NCBI RefSeq assembly: GCF_910591885.1
Contig: NC_063278.1
Coordinates: 3,931,501 to 3,995,500, forward strand
From: Bombus terrestris
Lineage: Eukaryota > Arthropoda > Insecta > Hymenoptera > Apidae
Reading direction: 5' to 3'
Length of the DNA stretch: 64,000 bases
A model generated the notes under the pieces. That model did not search any database and had not been told where the DNA came from. It was given only the letters and a program-made list of their open reading frames with translations. The translations under genes were made by a program, and so were the position numbers. This document shows, piece by piece, positions 52,212-63,809 of this stretch (positions are counted from its first letter, which is position 1; the number at the start of each line of letters is the position of its first letter).

Positions 52212-55200
52212 ATGACAATGACTGAGGAAACACAACAATCTGAGACAGCCGCACAAAATGAGGCACAAACTAGTTCTCCAGATGTTGGAAAAGTTAAAGA
52301 TAGTAAAAAAGAAAAATGCCGACCTATGACTAAGGTATATTTGGTTAAAATGATGCTGAAAATTTACGAGCCTCCATAAAATACTTTTCAACCACACAAA
52401 CATGATATATTTAATGGAACAACGATCGAAGTTAAAATTTCGATTTTTGAAACATTTATAACATAATTATGTAAAAAGATGCTATTTATTTGATACATCG
52501 CAGATAAAGTACTCTCACAGATATAAAACAACAAATTGTACATTTTATATGACAGTAAATATAACATTATTATAGGAAATGAAAGACACAATTATATGTC
52601 ATGTGACATTCTTTAATATCTTATTTTTTGAATAAAAACTAAAAAATATTTAACTAATATGTTAGTGATAACTCATATAAATTTTTGTAATCATTATAAA
52701 AATCATAACATATTATATATTTTAATTCAACTTTAACCAATACATATATATATATATATATATACATAATGAAAGAAATAAAATATATTTATAGGTAGTA
52801 ATACGGAGATTACCTCCAACTATGACACAAGAACAATTCTTAGAGCAAGTTTCTCCATTGCCAGAACATGATTATCTTTATTTTGTAAAAGCTGATATGT
52901 CTTTGGGACAATATGCTTTTTCCCGTGCATATATTAACTTTGTTGAGCAACAGGATATTTTTATGTTCAGAGAGAAATTTGACAATTATGTATTTGTCGA
53001 CTCTAAAGGAACAGAATATCCAGCAGTAGTAGAATTTGCACCTTTCCAAAGGTTACCAAAGAAAAGAATAGGAAAAAAGAAAGATTTGAAATGTGGTACA
53101 ATAGAGTCAGATCCATATTATATAAGTTTCTTAGAAAGTCTTAAAAATCAAGAAGCTGAATCTAATATATCACAGCCAAAAACAGAGTACTCATATCAAC
53201 CACCTGATAGTAAGTTATTCTTTAACAACTGACATGCTGAGATATTACATACTCTTATGTATGAAATGTATATTTATGAATTTATATTTGTTTTGTCATT
53301 ATAGATACACCAAAAAAAGTTACAACTACACCTCTCTTAGAATATGTGAAACAACGTAAGCAGGAGAAACAACGTCTCAGAGATGAAAAACGCGAAGAAA
53401 GACGACGAAGAGATCTAGAAAGGAGGCGGACAAAGGAAGATCCTATTATATCTAAGGTAACACTATATTTTATAATGTATTCATTTATTATTCTTGACTT
53501 ACTAAATAGACTAATTCTAAATATGACAAATACAGTATAGAATAAAGGAATTATTAATCAGATATGTAATGGAAATTGCCTTTAGCAACATATTAAATTT
53601 AAATTTTAAGTATTATATTCTCTACTGTATTTGCTGATACTAATCTTTTCAACCTGCAGTCTGCATGTAATATTGAAGATAATCAGACCAAGTATTCCTA
53701 CCTTTGCACTTCCCCAACTGTCAAGTCAGAAGATATATTTTTTGATCATCCTACTGAAAATCTAAATATACCTCATGAATGTAAAGAAGAAATTTGCAGT
53801 AGTGGTACTGCAAATATGACACGATCTAACAAAACTTTGTTAAATATACAACAACAATTTTACAGAAACGAGAATACAGAAGTATATATAAATTGCGTTA
53901 GAAGTATGCCTCATGTTAGTGAACGTTGGCAATACACTAATAAACAACGAAAATTATTTTATATTTACGAAAAAAATTATAAAGAAAAAGATTCTAATTG
54001 CAGAAAAAATAATTACAACCATATTAAAAATAATTATATTTATAATAATACTAAGTGCACATCTCATTATATTAATAATAAAAATTATTTTTCTGTTTTA
54101 TCAAAATCTCAATTTACTAATTTACACAAAACTTGGAAAATGCAAATACCAATGGAGGTATCAAAGTCAAGAAGTTGTAGTGCTGTGTTTGACTATCATA
54201 AACTTTACCCTTTTAAAACTTGTGAAACAGCATTCCCAGCATATCGTAAAACTTCATGAAGTAGGAACTGCAAGTGGTTAGCAGGGAAATTCATGTTTTA
54301 TGTATTTATTTATCGCATGTTAAAAAGTCATGAAGATTAAAGAACTATTCATCACACTTATGCGACCTAGTTCAATGCTATGTATTGTTTCTGTTTAATA
54401 TTGTATTCTAAATTTATATACATTTATTAAGATGTAATTAATTTATTATTGTTTAATTTGTATACATTAAATTTTGTAAAAGAAACTGTTTTTAGAAAAA
54501 AATGTGAAAATTCTGTGTTACTTTATTGTAATTTATTATTTCAATTATCATATGCCTAACTCCATTAAAATTTATTAATATTAAGATCAGTAAAGATATT
54601 TTACTTAAAATAAATATTTAACTTTGTTATAGGTATTGAAAAATCCAGATCTTGATAAAGAAATGTGTAAAGATAATAAAGAAAATAGGGAGGAAAAGGA
54701 TAAACTTTCACCCAAAGATATAAAAAATCGTATTAAGAAAGAGGATAAATTACGTGACAAGGTACCGCGTGATCGAGATTCCAAAGCAATAACAAAGGGA
54801 TATAGGGAAAGAATCGAAGATAGAAATAAAGATAGAGATATAAAACATCAAAGACGACATGAAGATAAAAAGATATATGGAAGACGTGAAGAAAGAGATG
54901 GTATAAAAGATGATAGAAGATTTGATGGAAAAGATGATAGAAAATATGATTTTAAAGAAGATACTAAAGATTCTAGGGAACGAAAGATTGAGGAAAAACG
55001 AGGTAAAAGTTACGAAAAAATGAGGCAAGAAAAAAAAAGGCTTGCCGAAACCAAAAAACAGAATGTAGAATTTAGTGTTGATACAGAAAATAGTACGAAA
55101 TTAAGAAGTGAAGATGAAGAATTCCAAAAGAAAGAACCATCAATTGATTTGTATGAAAATATTAAAGAAAATGACGAAGCTATGGGTGATAAGGAGGATG

Positions 55201-56000
55201 CTAAATATAATAAAGGAAAAGAGAAACAAGAAACTAACGAAAGAAAGGTTCTAATAGAAGATCCTGTGCATGATTTTGGGACAAGGGATCAGAAAAGGAC
55301 AGGTAGAAATCCTATCATATTAAAATTAAATGAAATAGAAGATTCTAGTACATATAAATGTCTTACTTGTAAAATACTAATATGTTATTACTTATAGAAA
55401 CAACTGTTGAAAGTAACAAAGACATTGAGAAATCAAAATCCAATGAAGATATTAATAAAGAAATTAATGAAGATGATGAATCTGAAGAAAAGAAGGATTC
55501 AAAAGTCACAAAAAGGCGGAGTTCACTTGAAAGTGGAGGGGAAGGTGGTACAGGAGATGGAAATTGTTTAAGGAGGCACAAATCTTTAGATGGAGGCGAT
55601 CAAAATAACTTACAAAAGACTGAAAATGAAGATAAAGAAAAAGATAAAAAGGATCCACGATTAGAACGTCGAATTAGAAACAAAGTGTGTATTTTTTCTT
55701 CCTTAAAATATTAAAAATGTTATTTAATTTTTATTTAACTTCAATTAATTATTTATAAAAATATTGTTTATTATAAAATAATAGGATCGTCCTACCATGG
55801 AGATCTATCGGCCTGGAATGGGAAAATTTAGCAAACAAAGATTAGAACGAGAAAAATCTAATACTAACGATGAGAGAGCATCACTTTCGCAAAGTCCTAC
55901 TCCAAACCCCAATTCTAATAATCTTTGTAAATCAGGAAAACCTGGAACTGAAGTGCGATCTATGACGTTTAAACGTAGCATTAGTCGTGATTTGGTATAA
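52212..56000 (+). CDS. Upf3: UPF3, nonsense-mediated mRNA decay factor
   Basis: Six exons for the long form: 52212-52334, 52795-53209, 53305-53456, 54633-55347, 55398-55684 and 55785-56000. They make 635 residues with phases closing. UPF3 links UPF2 to the exon junction complex and marks mRNAs with early stops. Residues about 42-180 form the Smg4/UPF3 RNP-like domain (VVIRRLPPTMTQEQFLEQV, DYLYFVKADMSLGQYAFSRA). A very charged Lys/Glu/Arg/Asp region follows (EEKREERRRRDLERRR-like in exon 3, then most of exon 4). Near the end DRPTMEIYRPGMGKFSKQR is the exon-junction-complex-binding motif, as in human UPF3B. The intron 55348-55397 is only 50 bases. Insects usually have a single UPF3. Confidence 0.93.
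52744..52764. repeat. TA dinucleotide microsatellite
   Basis: A run of TA repeats in UPF3 intron 1, ending about 30 bases before the exon 2 acceptor. Confidence 0.9.
53660..54259 (+). CDS. Upf3: Alternative last exon of UPF3
   Basis: Inside intron 3 of UPF3, AACCTGCAG (to 53659) is a good acceptor. From 53660 the frame is open for exactly 199 codons to TGA 54257-54259. Exon 3 ends in phase 0, so it joins directly. Stops in the other frames are dense, as expected in DNA this AT-rich, so 600 stop-free bases are unlikely by chance. The peptide begins SACNIEDNQTKYSYLC and becomes Asn/Lys/Tyr-rich. The resulting isoform (about 429 residues) would keep the UPF2-binding RNP domain but lose the charged tail and the exon-junction-complex motif. 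A separate gene is less likely because no start or promoter fits. Candidate polyadenylation signals follow (ATTAAA near 54338, AATAAA near 54607). Confidence 0.6.
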   Translation, partial: SACNIEDNQTKYSYLCTSPTVKSEDIFFDHPTENLNIPHECKEEICSSGTANMTRSNKTLLNIQQQFYRNENTEVYINCVRSMPHVSERWQYTNKQRKLFYIYEKNYKEKDSNCRKNNYNHIKNNYIYNNTKCTSHYINNKNYFSVLSKSQFTNLHKTWKMQIPMEVSKSRSCSAVFDYHKLYPFKTCETAFPAYRKTS

Positions 56001-56671
56001 TAATCACTAAGTGGAAATCTTTTCTTAACATCAGTGATATATATGTTGAAACTGTATTAATATATAAGGTTTTTACACTAGTCTTTCTCACGACATACAA
56101 TATCACATAGTGTATCTTATTATACACAAATGCATAATAAAATACAGTGTTACACAGTGTACACTTACTACTGGAAAATCCATGTAGCTGCAGATGTATA
56201 AAACTTTCCATATTAAGTAATTTGATATATGTAATACATTATTTTCTGTTTAACCCTTTTGTTGCGATATATATATTTTATACTATTATCATTAATCATC
56301 TAAGTGTTGCATCGTGTTCATAATTATCATTAAAATAAATTTTTCTATAATAATATTTTACATTTTATATAAAATCGCTATACTTTTTCGTAATATTTTC
56401 TAAAAGGAGAAGAGATTAAAAATTAAGATAGAGGTAATATTTTAACATTAACAAGATTTTTATGAAGGAAATTAATTTACATTAATTTCATTTTATATTT
56501 GATGCTATTAAGAAAAAGAAGTACAATTATAAAAAATATTTTTATATTTTATTCGATTTTTATTAAAATGGTCAAGATATAAAAGTATATTTTTTTTACT
56601 TGCTTTACTTCCTGAACTTAAGCTACATAACAAATTACAAAATGAGATATATCTATACATATATGCAAACT
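56001..56671. other. Tail-to-tail 3' untranslated regions of UPF3 and CAP-D2
   Basis: 671 bases separate the two stop codons. AATAAA at 56136-56141 (plus) serves UPF3, and TTTATT at 56548-56553 (AATAAA on minus) serves CAP-D2. No further gene is present. Confidence 0.6.
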
Positions 56672-59600
56672 TTAATGGTTTTGTTTTGATTGAGATAAAC
56701 GTAGTGAATATCTTTGTGAAGAACGCATTGACGTTCTAATCTGTTTATTTTTTTTCCGTGATGGCGACGGTGATGGTGCGGTTGAAACTGAACTAACACG
56801 CTTCTTTCGACTTAATCTTGAAACACTTATTGCTGGTGTATTCACTGTAGCTAATATGAAAGAAATAACTATTAAATATAATGAAAAGATTATTCATTTA
56901 GCAAGATAATACATACATTGTTTTCTAGAAGTTTTCATTGATACACCATTATCTGAATCTGAATCGGAACTCGATTTATCTTCAGGCGATTTTAGTTTTT
57001 TAGAACTTTTTGCTAAAACAATTACATGTTAGGTAATAAATATGTAACTTTAAGTAACTATTTTCATATAGGAAGAAATATACTTTTTGTTACGGGTGCT
57101 GGATCAGGATCACTATCAATATTATCATCCTCTTCTTCCTCGCTACTACTACGTTTTCTGCGTCTACTATTGCGCTTTCTTAATTTTGGCACTGGTGGTG
57201 GTGGCATTACTTCACTATCATCTTCATTTACCTTGTCTTTTCCTTTAAGAAGTTCTTCTATTTTTTCTTCCAATTCTATACATGCTACTTTTGTATTTGG
57301 TTTTTTCTTTGTTTGTTCAATAACAGACTGTAATGCTTTTAAAACTTGTTTATGATGAATTTTGTCTTTCAGTAAAGGTAAACTTTCAATGAGACGATGT
57401 ATACCTAAATAGAATTCATTAATTATAGAAAAAAATGATATTTCACAAAATTTTAAATGCATTTTTAACTTTTTAAATAAATATATATTCTTATTTATAC
57501 TTTTCGCACTAAATTGTAAAAGTGAAAGGCAATACGCGAAGTCACGCCATTGTCTTTCTGTCGTAGCCAATTTAAATCTAGCACAAATCTTATCAATAAT
57601 GGCATCAACTTGTTTTTCTTTTTGTAATAAATTCAAAATATACCTGAAAATATTTTGAACAATAAATTAATTGCAGTAGATTATCGTATTTTTATGATTT
57701 CTCTTTACTAATATACATACTTCAGAATTTCCTGAAAATCTGATTCCCTTATATCTAAATCAGGATCAGTTAAGCGAGACAATATATCAGGCATCACATT
57801 GTAGAGAGCATTGCCTTTTTGTGAAAGTGCTTTAAAAAATTGCTTTGCATCTTGTCGAATTTGAGGATCTTTGTCAATTATACAGAGAGCTAGTTCTGAT
57901 ATCTGACCTCTCACACGCACCATTTCTCTCATTATAAGACTTGATAAAACTCGAACACAAGTACTTCTTACATTCATATCTTCATCACGAAGTCTGTATA
58001 TTAATTATGCTTTAGGCAGATAACCTAGGTAGTAGAATAGGATAATGAAATTGATTAAGCTCTTTTTTTAAATACCTGCCATAAACATGTTTCATCCATG
58101 GTTCAATTTGATTTGGAAACCTAGTTGTAAGATCACTTATCCCAATAAGAACATTGGCCCGAATATTAGGATACGGTGAACGTTCTAGTATTGTAATTAA
58201 AAGTTGTAATGATTTTTCACAAAACTTGGAACTCACTGTCATCATTTTACTGAGAGCTAGAGCTCCAGCAGCTTGTACATCTTCATCGTTATACTTATCA
58301 TGATATTGGCATACATCTAATACTAATGGACTGTAAGAATTTTGATATGGACATTTACCCAGATAAATAATTGTAGTATGGTAAAAAGTATGGACATTAA
58401 AAACGTACACAAATGTTACTAAAAGTCCATCTCCAGTTACAATATGATTTTCAAGAATGTCATTTATAAACTCTGCATCTGCATCTTCTGCTGCACCTTC
58501 CACAGCGTCCTCTCCATTATCTTCTAAGATACTTATCTAAGAACAAAAATTAATAATTGAACAAATTTTAAAATAAATATATATTATAAACAATATTATA
58601 TACCTCTTTATTGCGAAGTATTTGTCTTGCACAATTGGGAGTAACTGATCTTCGAGATCTATCCAAATTTGTATTATTTTTATTTGAATTCTTCCCTTCT
58701 TTTAATTTTCGTATAGTATCTCTTCTTTTTAATTCTTTGTAGACTGACGTATCTAAATGTACCATTTGTTTAATTGAAATATGTCCAACTAAATATAATA
58801 ATTTAGATAACAAAAAGAACGGAACAGTATTTTCAGATGAATCATTATTAAATTTTCCCTGAATACAGATTTGTAATAATAACTGCTTCATTAAGCGATC
58901 GGGCTGATTTGCTAACTGAAATGTTAAGATATAGTTTTAATGAAGCATAAATATATAATTTAGATTATATCATTAAAATACTTGCATGATAAATCGCATT
59001 AATCGCATCAGTTGCAAATGAAATATATCCATCATTTTCTAAATTTGCAAAATTTTCTATTAATAAAATAAGAATTTCTTTGAACATTTCATGATCATTG
59101 GGATACCTATGAATAACGCACTAATCATTACTATAATTATTGAATGCATTTGAACAATTATTTAATTCTTATTATTTAACATACCTAACAGGTGTCTTTT
59201 CAATATCATCACTCATATGTTTTATAGTTAGTAATGCTCTACATGTATCTCTGGCTAATAAAAGATCAGTCTTTGCTCGTGATCCAAGTCCTACCTTTAT
59301 TAATACCTCTAAATTATCAATTATAATACTGCTTTGAGCTTGAGCTATCATTGTTATTAACATTAAAGCAGATCTGCTATCTAATAAATCTGTGTCTGAT
59401 GATTTCATTGAAAATTTTTCCCATAGAACCTATTAAATAAATTACAAATATACGTAACTTGCTTATAACATAAACATATAAAATTAAAAACCATAATATA
59501 TTTATATCATTACCTGTAATACGTCATTGCCTATATCTTTATTATTATACCATGTTAATATAAGCTGAGTTAAAGCTTGACTTTGACCTGGTTGAAGTCC

Positions 59601-62542
59601 TTTTAATAAATCAATTAATGATTTAACACATGTAAGAGCCTCTTGTCGTTTTGACTTTTGATTTTTATGATTATTTAAGTAAATATCTTTATACACTAAT
59701 GCTATATTGTTTCGTACTGATTGATCACGATGAAATACTTGAAATAAAGCATCACGTATAGCGGCTGCAGCTCCAGCTACACCAAATTGATAAGCAATTC
59801 CAAGTAAAGTACATGCTTCGATAGCATCGGTTGCTGTAGTAGAAAAAAGTAATTTTTCCGCCATAGGTATAGCAACCTCTAATTCAGTTGCAAATTCCAA
59901 ACAATTCTAGAAAGGTATATTATTATGTATATAATTTTTAAACGAATAGTTTATTATGATTAACATAAAATGCTTGGAAACATACTTTTAAATAATTTAC
60001 AACTCGTTTTGATATTATTTCTTCTTCCTCTTTGTTTTTATCTGTTGGATATACTGCATCTGTATTTTCTTCTATGTTATTTAAATTACTTTCAGATTCC
60101 ATAAATGTTTTCAATAGAAGTAAAAACAGACATTCTTCTTTTGCTTCAGGAGAAAGAACTTCTATATCTGGACTTTGTTTTAATTTTATACAAACTTTCC
60201 ACAAATATGTTACTGCTTCGAGAATTTTTTCTTTTAATATTAATTGTCTTACATGTTCAAACGCTGTATCAGAATTAATATCTTCTTCTTCAATTTCATC
60301 ATCTGATTTGTAAAATAAAAATATACGTTTAGATTAGATATATTTGTCATAATGAAACAAAACATACAGATTCTATATACACCTTGGCTTTTGTTCTTTT
60401 TCTTTCCATCATCAGTAACTTCTTTTAATGCTTTTCTTATTTCTGGAAGTAAAGTATTCCATAATTCTAATCTTTGTTTGTCACCACGAGCACTTTTACT
60501 AACTCTTTCAGTTTGCAACTTTCTTAATTTTATTTCTTCCTTTTCTAACGATTTAGAAATTTCTACTTTATTTAACTGTAAATATATTTCATATTACATA
60601 TAATTATACTTTTAACTCAAGATAATTATATAAAACATAATTTTTTCTACTTACTTTTCCTGCAAATGGATTGCTTTGTAATAAGGCACGCATTAGTTGT
60701 AATGCATGTTTTCGTACATTTGCACTTTTATCTTCTAAACGTAATGCAATAGTAGCTAAAAGTTTTCCTTGTCTTGCTAGTGGAATAGCTCCTTCACAAC
60801 ATAAATGTTGCCAAACTTGTAAAACTTTTGATCTGACATAAGCATTATTATCAAGAATATGTTCTTCTAAGTTATTGAGGCACTCATCACGTCGATCCTT
60901 CTGTTCTTGAGTAAGATCATCTCCAGTCAATGCTTTTTGTACAACCTCACGTATAATACTAATAGTACAGTTTCTCATAGCATAATGCTAAACACAGTAG
61001 TAATAAATATTAAATAAATGTAATATGTACTTTTATAGTTGAACTAATGTAAAATGGGCTACCTCGCTACCCAAATAATCCATCACATCATCAAGAATAG
61101 GAATTATGAGATTTGGTGCTGAAGCAGCAATAGTCTCTAAGAATATTGATATATTACGACTGTCAAGTTCAGATAATTCACTTTGATCAATCTCTTTCAT
61201 TATTTCTTTCACTAAACCATTACAACCACAATCATTAATCATATGAATAACTCCAACAGCCATGTGAGATGCTAATGCATCATGTATTTTCACTAACTAT
61301 AATATTGAAATTTAGTCACTTAGTATATCTTTATATTGAAACAAAACTTTTAATTATTGATATATATACCTGAATAATTCTTATCACACAGCTTATACCA
61401 TGATTATATTTTTTAATTGAAGTACCTAAAATCTTTTTTAAAAAAATTAATAATTAAATATCAAAACAATTAAAATCAAATTTAATTAAAAATAACTTGA
61501 TAGAATATGTAAAATTGTACCTCAAAAATAGTTTGCCTCAGGGATTTCTGTTTTGAATCTTTACATTGTTCCAAAATTTTATAACATACTTTAGTGAATA
61601 ATCTAAAATATAAGAAATCATATATTTATCTTATATATATATTAAAATAATTGCTTAAATTATAACTAATGTAAACAAATATTTTTTATGATTAATGCGT
61701 ATAAACATACACAATAAATGAGTCTTCTACGATAGGAGGTTGCCAAAGTTTTGATAATGGTAATTGTAACAATCTATAGATGTACTCTAATGCTTTCTCT
61801 CTACTATTTTCCCACTCATCTTCCATATCTGACTTTGTAGATTTTTTACGCTGTGAATGAAACAATATTAACATGAAAATATTATTTATAAAAAGGAATT
61901 ATTAACATAATTAATACAATTAAATTATAGATAACATACTTTTCCTATTAATTTATCATATACATCTTTAAAAACCTCATCATCTATATAGCAAATAAAC
62001 CAAGAAAATAAATATGCCAGCATTTTATTTATATTTAACAAACTCAATCTATGTTCCTCTTCCAACTCATTTCCTCTTTCAAATATACTTTCCATATCAA
62101 GTACTAACATTTCAATACCTTCATAAAATAATAATTGAAGTTAATATTACCAGTTATATGCAATGTAATAATTTAAATAATTATAATATATAGTAACCAC
62201 AATAAAAGAATTTTGTTACCTTTTTGAATTCTGGTAAAGGCACGCATAATAATTGCTGATTCAACTTTATTTCCATGAACAATTATAGAGAAAAATGTAT
62301 TAAAATGGTCTAAAATGAAACTGGCTCCATTTGCTTGGAGTGCTGATCGAATCTCTGCAGTAAGATTAAAATTACTGTAACAAATACTGAAAGTAATGTA
62401 TAGAGATATGTAAAATTTATGAAATACCATCTAGAGCTTGTGGTAACAATCGTATTGGAACGATTTCTTTAACAAAATATTGTCCACTCCGACTTTGTAA
62501 AAGTTCATCTTTATTTACAGGAATAATAAAGTCTTTGATCAT
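56672..62542 (-). CDS. Cap-D2: Condensin complex subunit 1 (CAP-D2)
   Basis: Twenty minus-strand coding exons run from ATG 62542 to TAA 56674-56672. Ends: 62542-62428, 62354-62220, 62118-61940, 61850-61711, 61602-61521, 61432-61370, 61296-61063, 60987-60655, 60575-60383, 60302-59986, 59906-59514, 59429-59185, 59106-58982, 58911-58604, 58536-58409, 58330-58076, 57993-57721, 57643-57084, 57012-56917, 56850-56672. Phases close at 1450 residues (human 1401). It is the HEAT-repeat subunit of condensin I, which compacts mitotic chromosomes. Matches to human NCAPD2 include the start (FIIPVNKDELL, SGQYFVKEIV), GTSIKKYNHGIS, ENHIVTGDGLLVTFV joined to PLVLDVC, SQKGNALYNVMPDILSRL and TTERQWRDFAYCLSLL. 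The tail is Ser/Arg/Lys-rich with acidic stretches and likely phospho-regulated. Exon 14's acceptor (CAG versus the TTAG three bases on) was chosen by phase. Confidence 0.93.
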
Positions 62543-62981
62543 TTTAATTGATTATTAATATATAGCTTTTTGGAAAATTACCACTTCATTTATAAATCTG
62601 AAAATTTAGGAGTTTGTATAATATTTTATAAAAATACGAACTATAATAATATTTGTAATCAGACACCACATACACGAACGCTTGTATATTGTGACTGTGT
62701 TTGCAACTATCTTTTCAAATTCATTATAACCAACATATTAAACATAAATTTATATTTTTCTGTATTTACATATTTATATATTATATCGGATTATATACAT
62801 AATAGGAAAATATTGCGCGTTAAATATTCTTTAGATCTTTATCTTAGATATTGAAACTATTTTGTTTTTTATTAAATTGATTTAATAAATCCTTACGCAT
62901 TTTCTTCCAGATCATATCGCAGTTCTTTGTGTTGGCGAAGCTGAATTTTTAAAAAATACGTTATAATTTAACAGTGACGCG
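62543..62981. promoter_or_regulatory. Divergent promoter of CAP-D2 and WRAP73
   Basis: The two start codons face away from each other across 439 AT-rich bases. No TATA, Inr+DPE pair or CpG patch is obvious. The AGTTCTTTGTGTTGGCGAAG stretch about 50 bases before WRAP73 is the only GC-richer part and may mark its transcription start. Confidence 0.45.
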
Positions 62982-63740
62982 ATGTCATTAGAGGTAGAAA
63001 ATGATTTAATACGAGTAAATAATCAATTATGTGATTTTTCTAAGGATGGAAGATTTCTTGCAACTGCATATCAAACAAATTTAACAATAAAAGGTTACAA
63101 GAAATTCGACACCATTCATTCATTCATATTTCCAGATATAATCGAGGTTAGTGTATATGTTTAAACAGATAATATATAGACAATTATTATTTTAATTTTT
63201 GTTATTATATATTTAATACTGTGAAATGTGAATTATATACTGTAAAAGAAATAAAGTGTTTATAATACCAGAATTCGTTTTTTATTACATTCATTTTTTT
63301 TTTATCACAGTATTTGGAGTGGTCTAGAAATACTGAATACATACTATGTGCAAATATAAAGAAAGCTATTATTCAAGTATATTCCATTCGTTATCCTGAA
63401 TGGAAATACAAATTGATTGAAGGCAGTGCTGGTTTAGAAAGTGTTAGTTGGTCTCCAGATAGTAAATACATTTTGACGTTGTCAGATTTTAATGTAAGTA
63501 ATAAATGTGATCGATATTAAATGAATTCATGCTTCAATATATTAAGATTACTAAAATACTCAGATTCAGATATCTGTGTGGTCTCTGGATGATCAAAGTG
63601 TAACTCATATACAAAATACGAAATCTTCTTTCCATAAATTATATTTTAGTCCAGATGGTAATAAACTAGCAGTGGTAGTTTCAATTGAGGGTAATGACAA
63701 TATAGAAATTTATAAAACTGACACATGGAAACTAAGCAAG
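62982..63740 (+). CDS. WRAP73: WRAP73 (WD-repeat protein 8), 5' part
   Basis: Exons 62982-63146, 63311-63493 and 63564-63740, all in phase 0, give the first 175 residues. They follow human WRAP73 closely: LCDFSKDGRFLATAYQTNL, then EYLEWSRNTEYILCANIKKA, EGSAGLESVSWSPDSKYIL and ISVWSLDDQSVTHIQ. These are the first WD40 blades. WRAP73 acts at centrosomes and spindle poles with SSX2IP, and in ciliogenesis. A GTAAAT donor ends exon 3, so more exons must lie beyond the window, past or within the antisense ELP2 gene. Confidence 0.9.
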
Positions 63741-63809
63741 GTAAATAGTTTAATTCAAATAATTCAGGTTTTAATATATAAAAATAACAAATATTTTTTA
63801 CAAATTGTT

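Noticed and set aside
54750..55028. 92-codon minus frame rich in Phe/Ser/Ile
   Set aside because: Antisense shadow of the Lys/Glu-rich exon 4 of UPF3.
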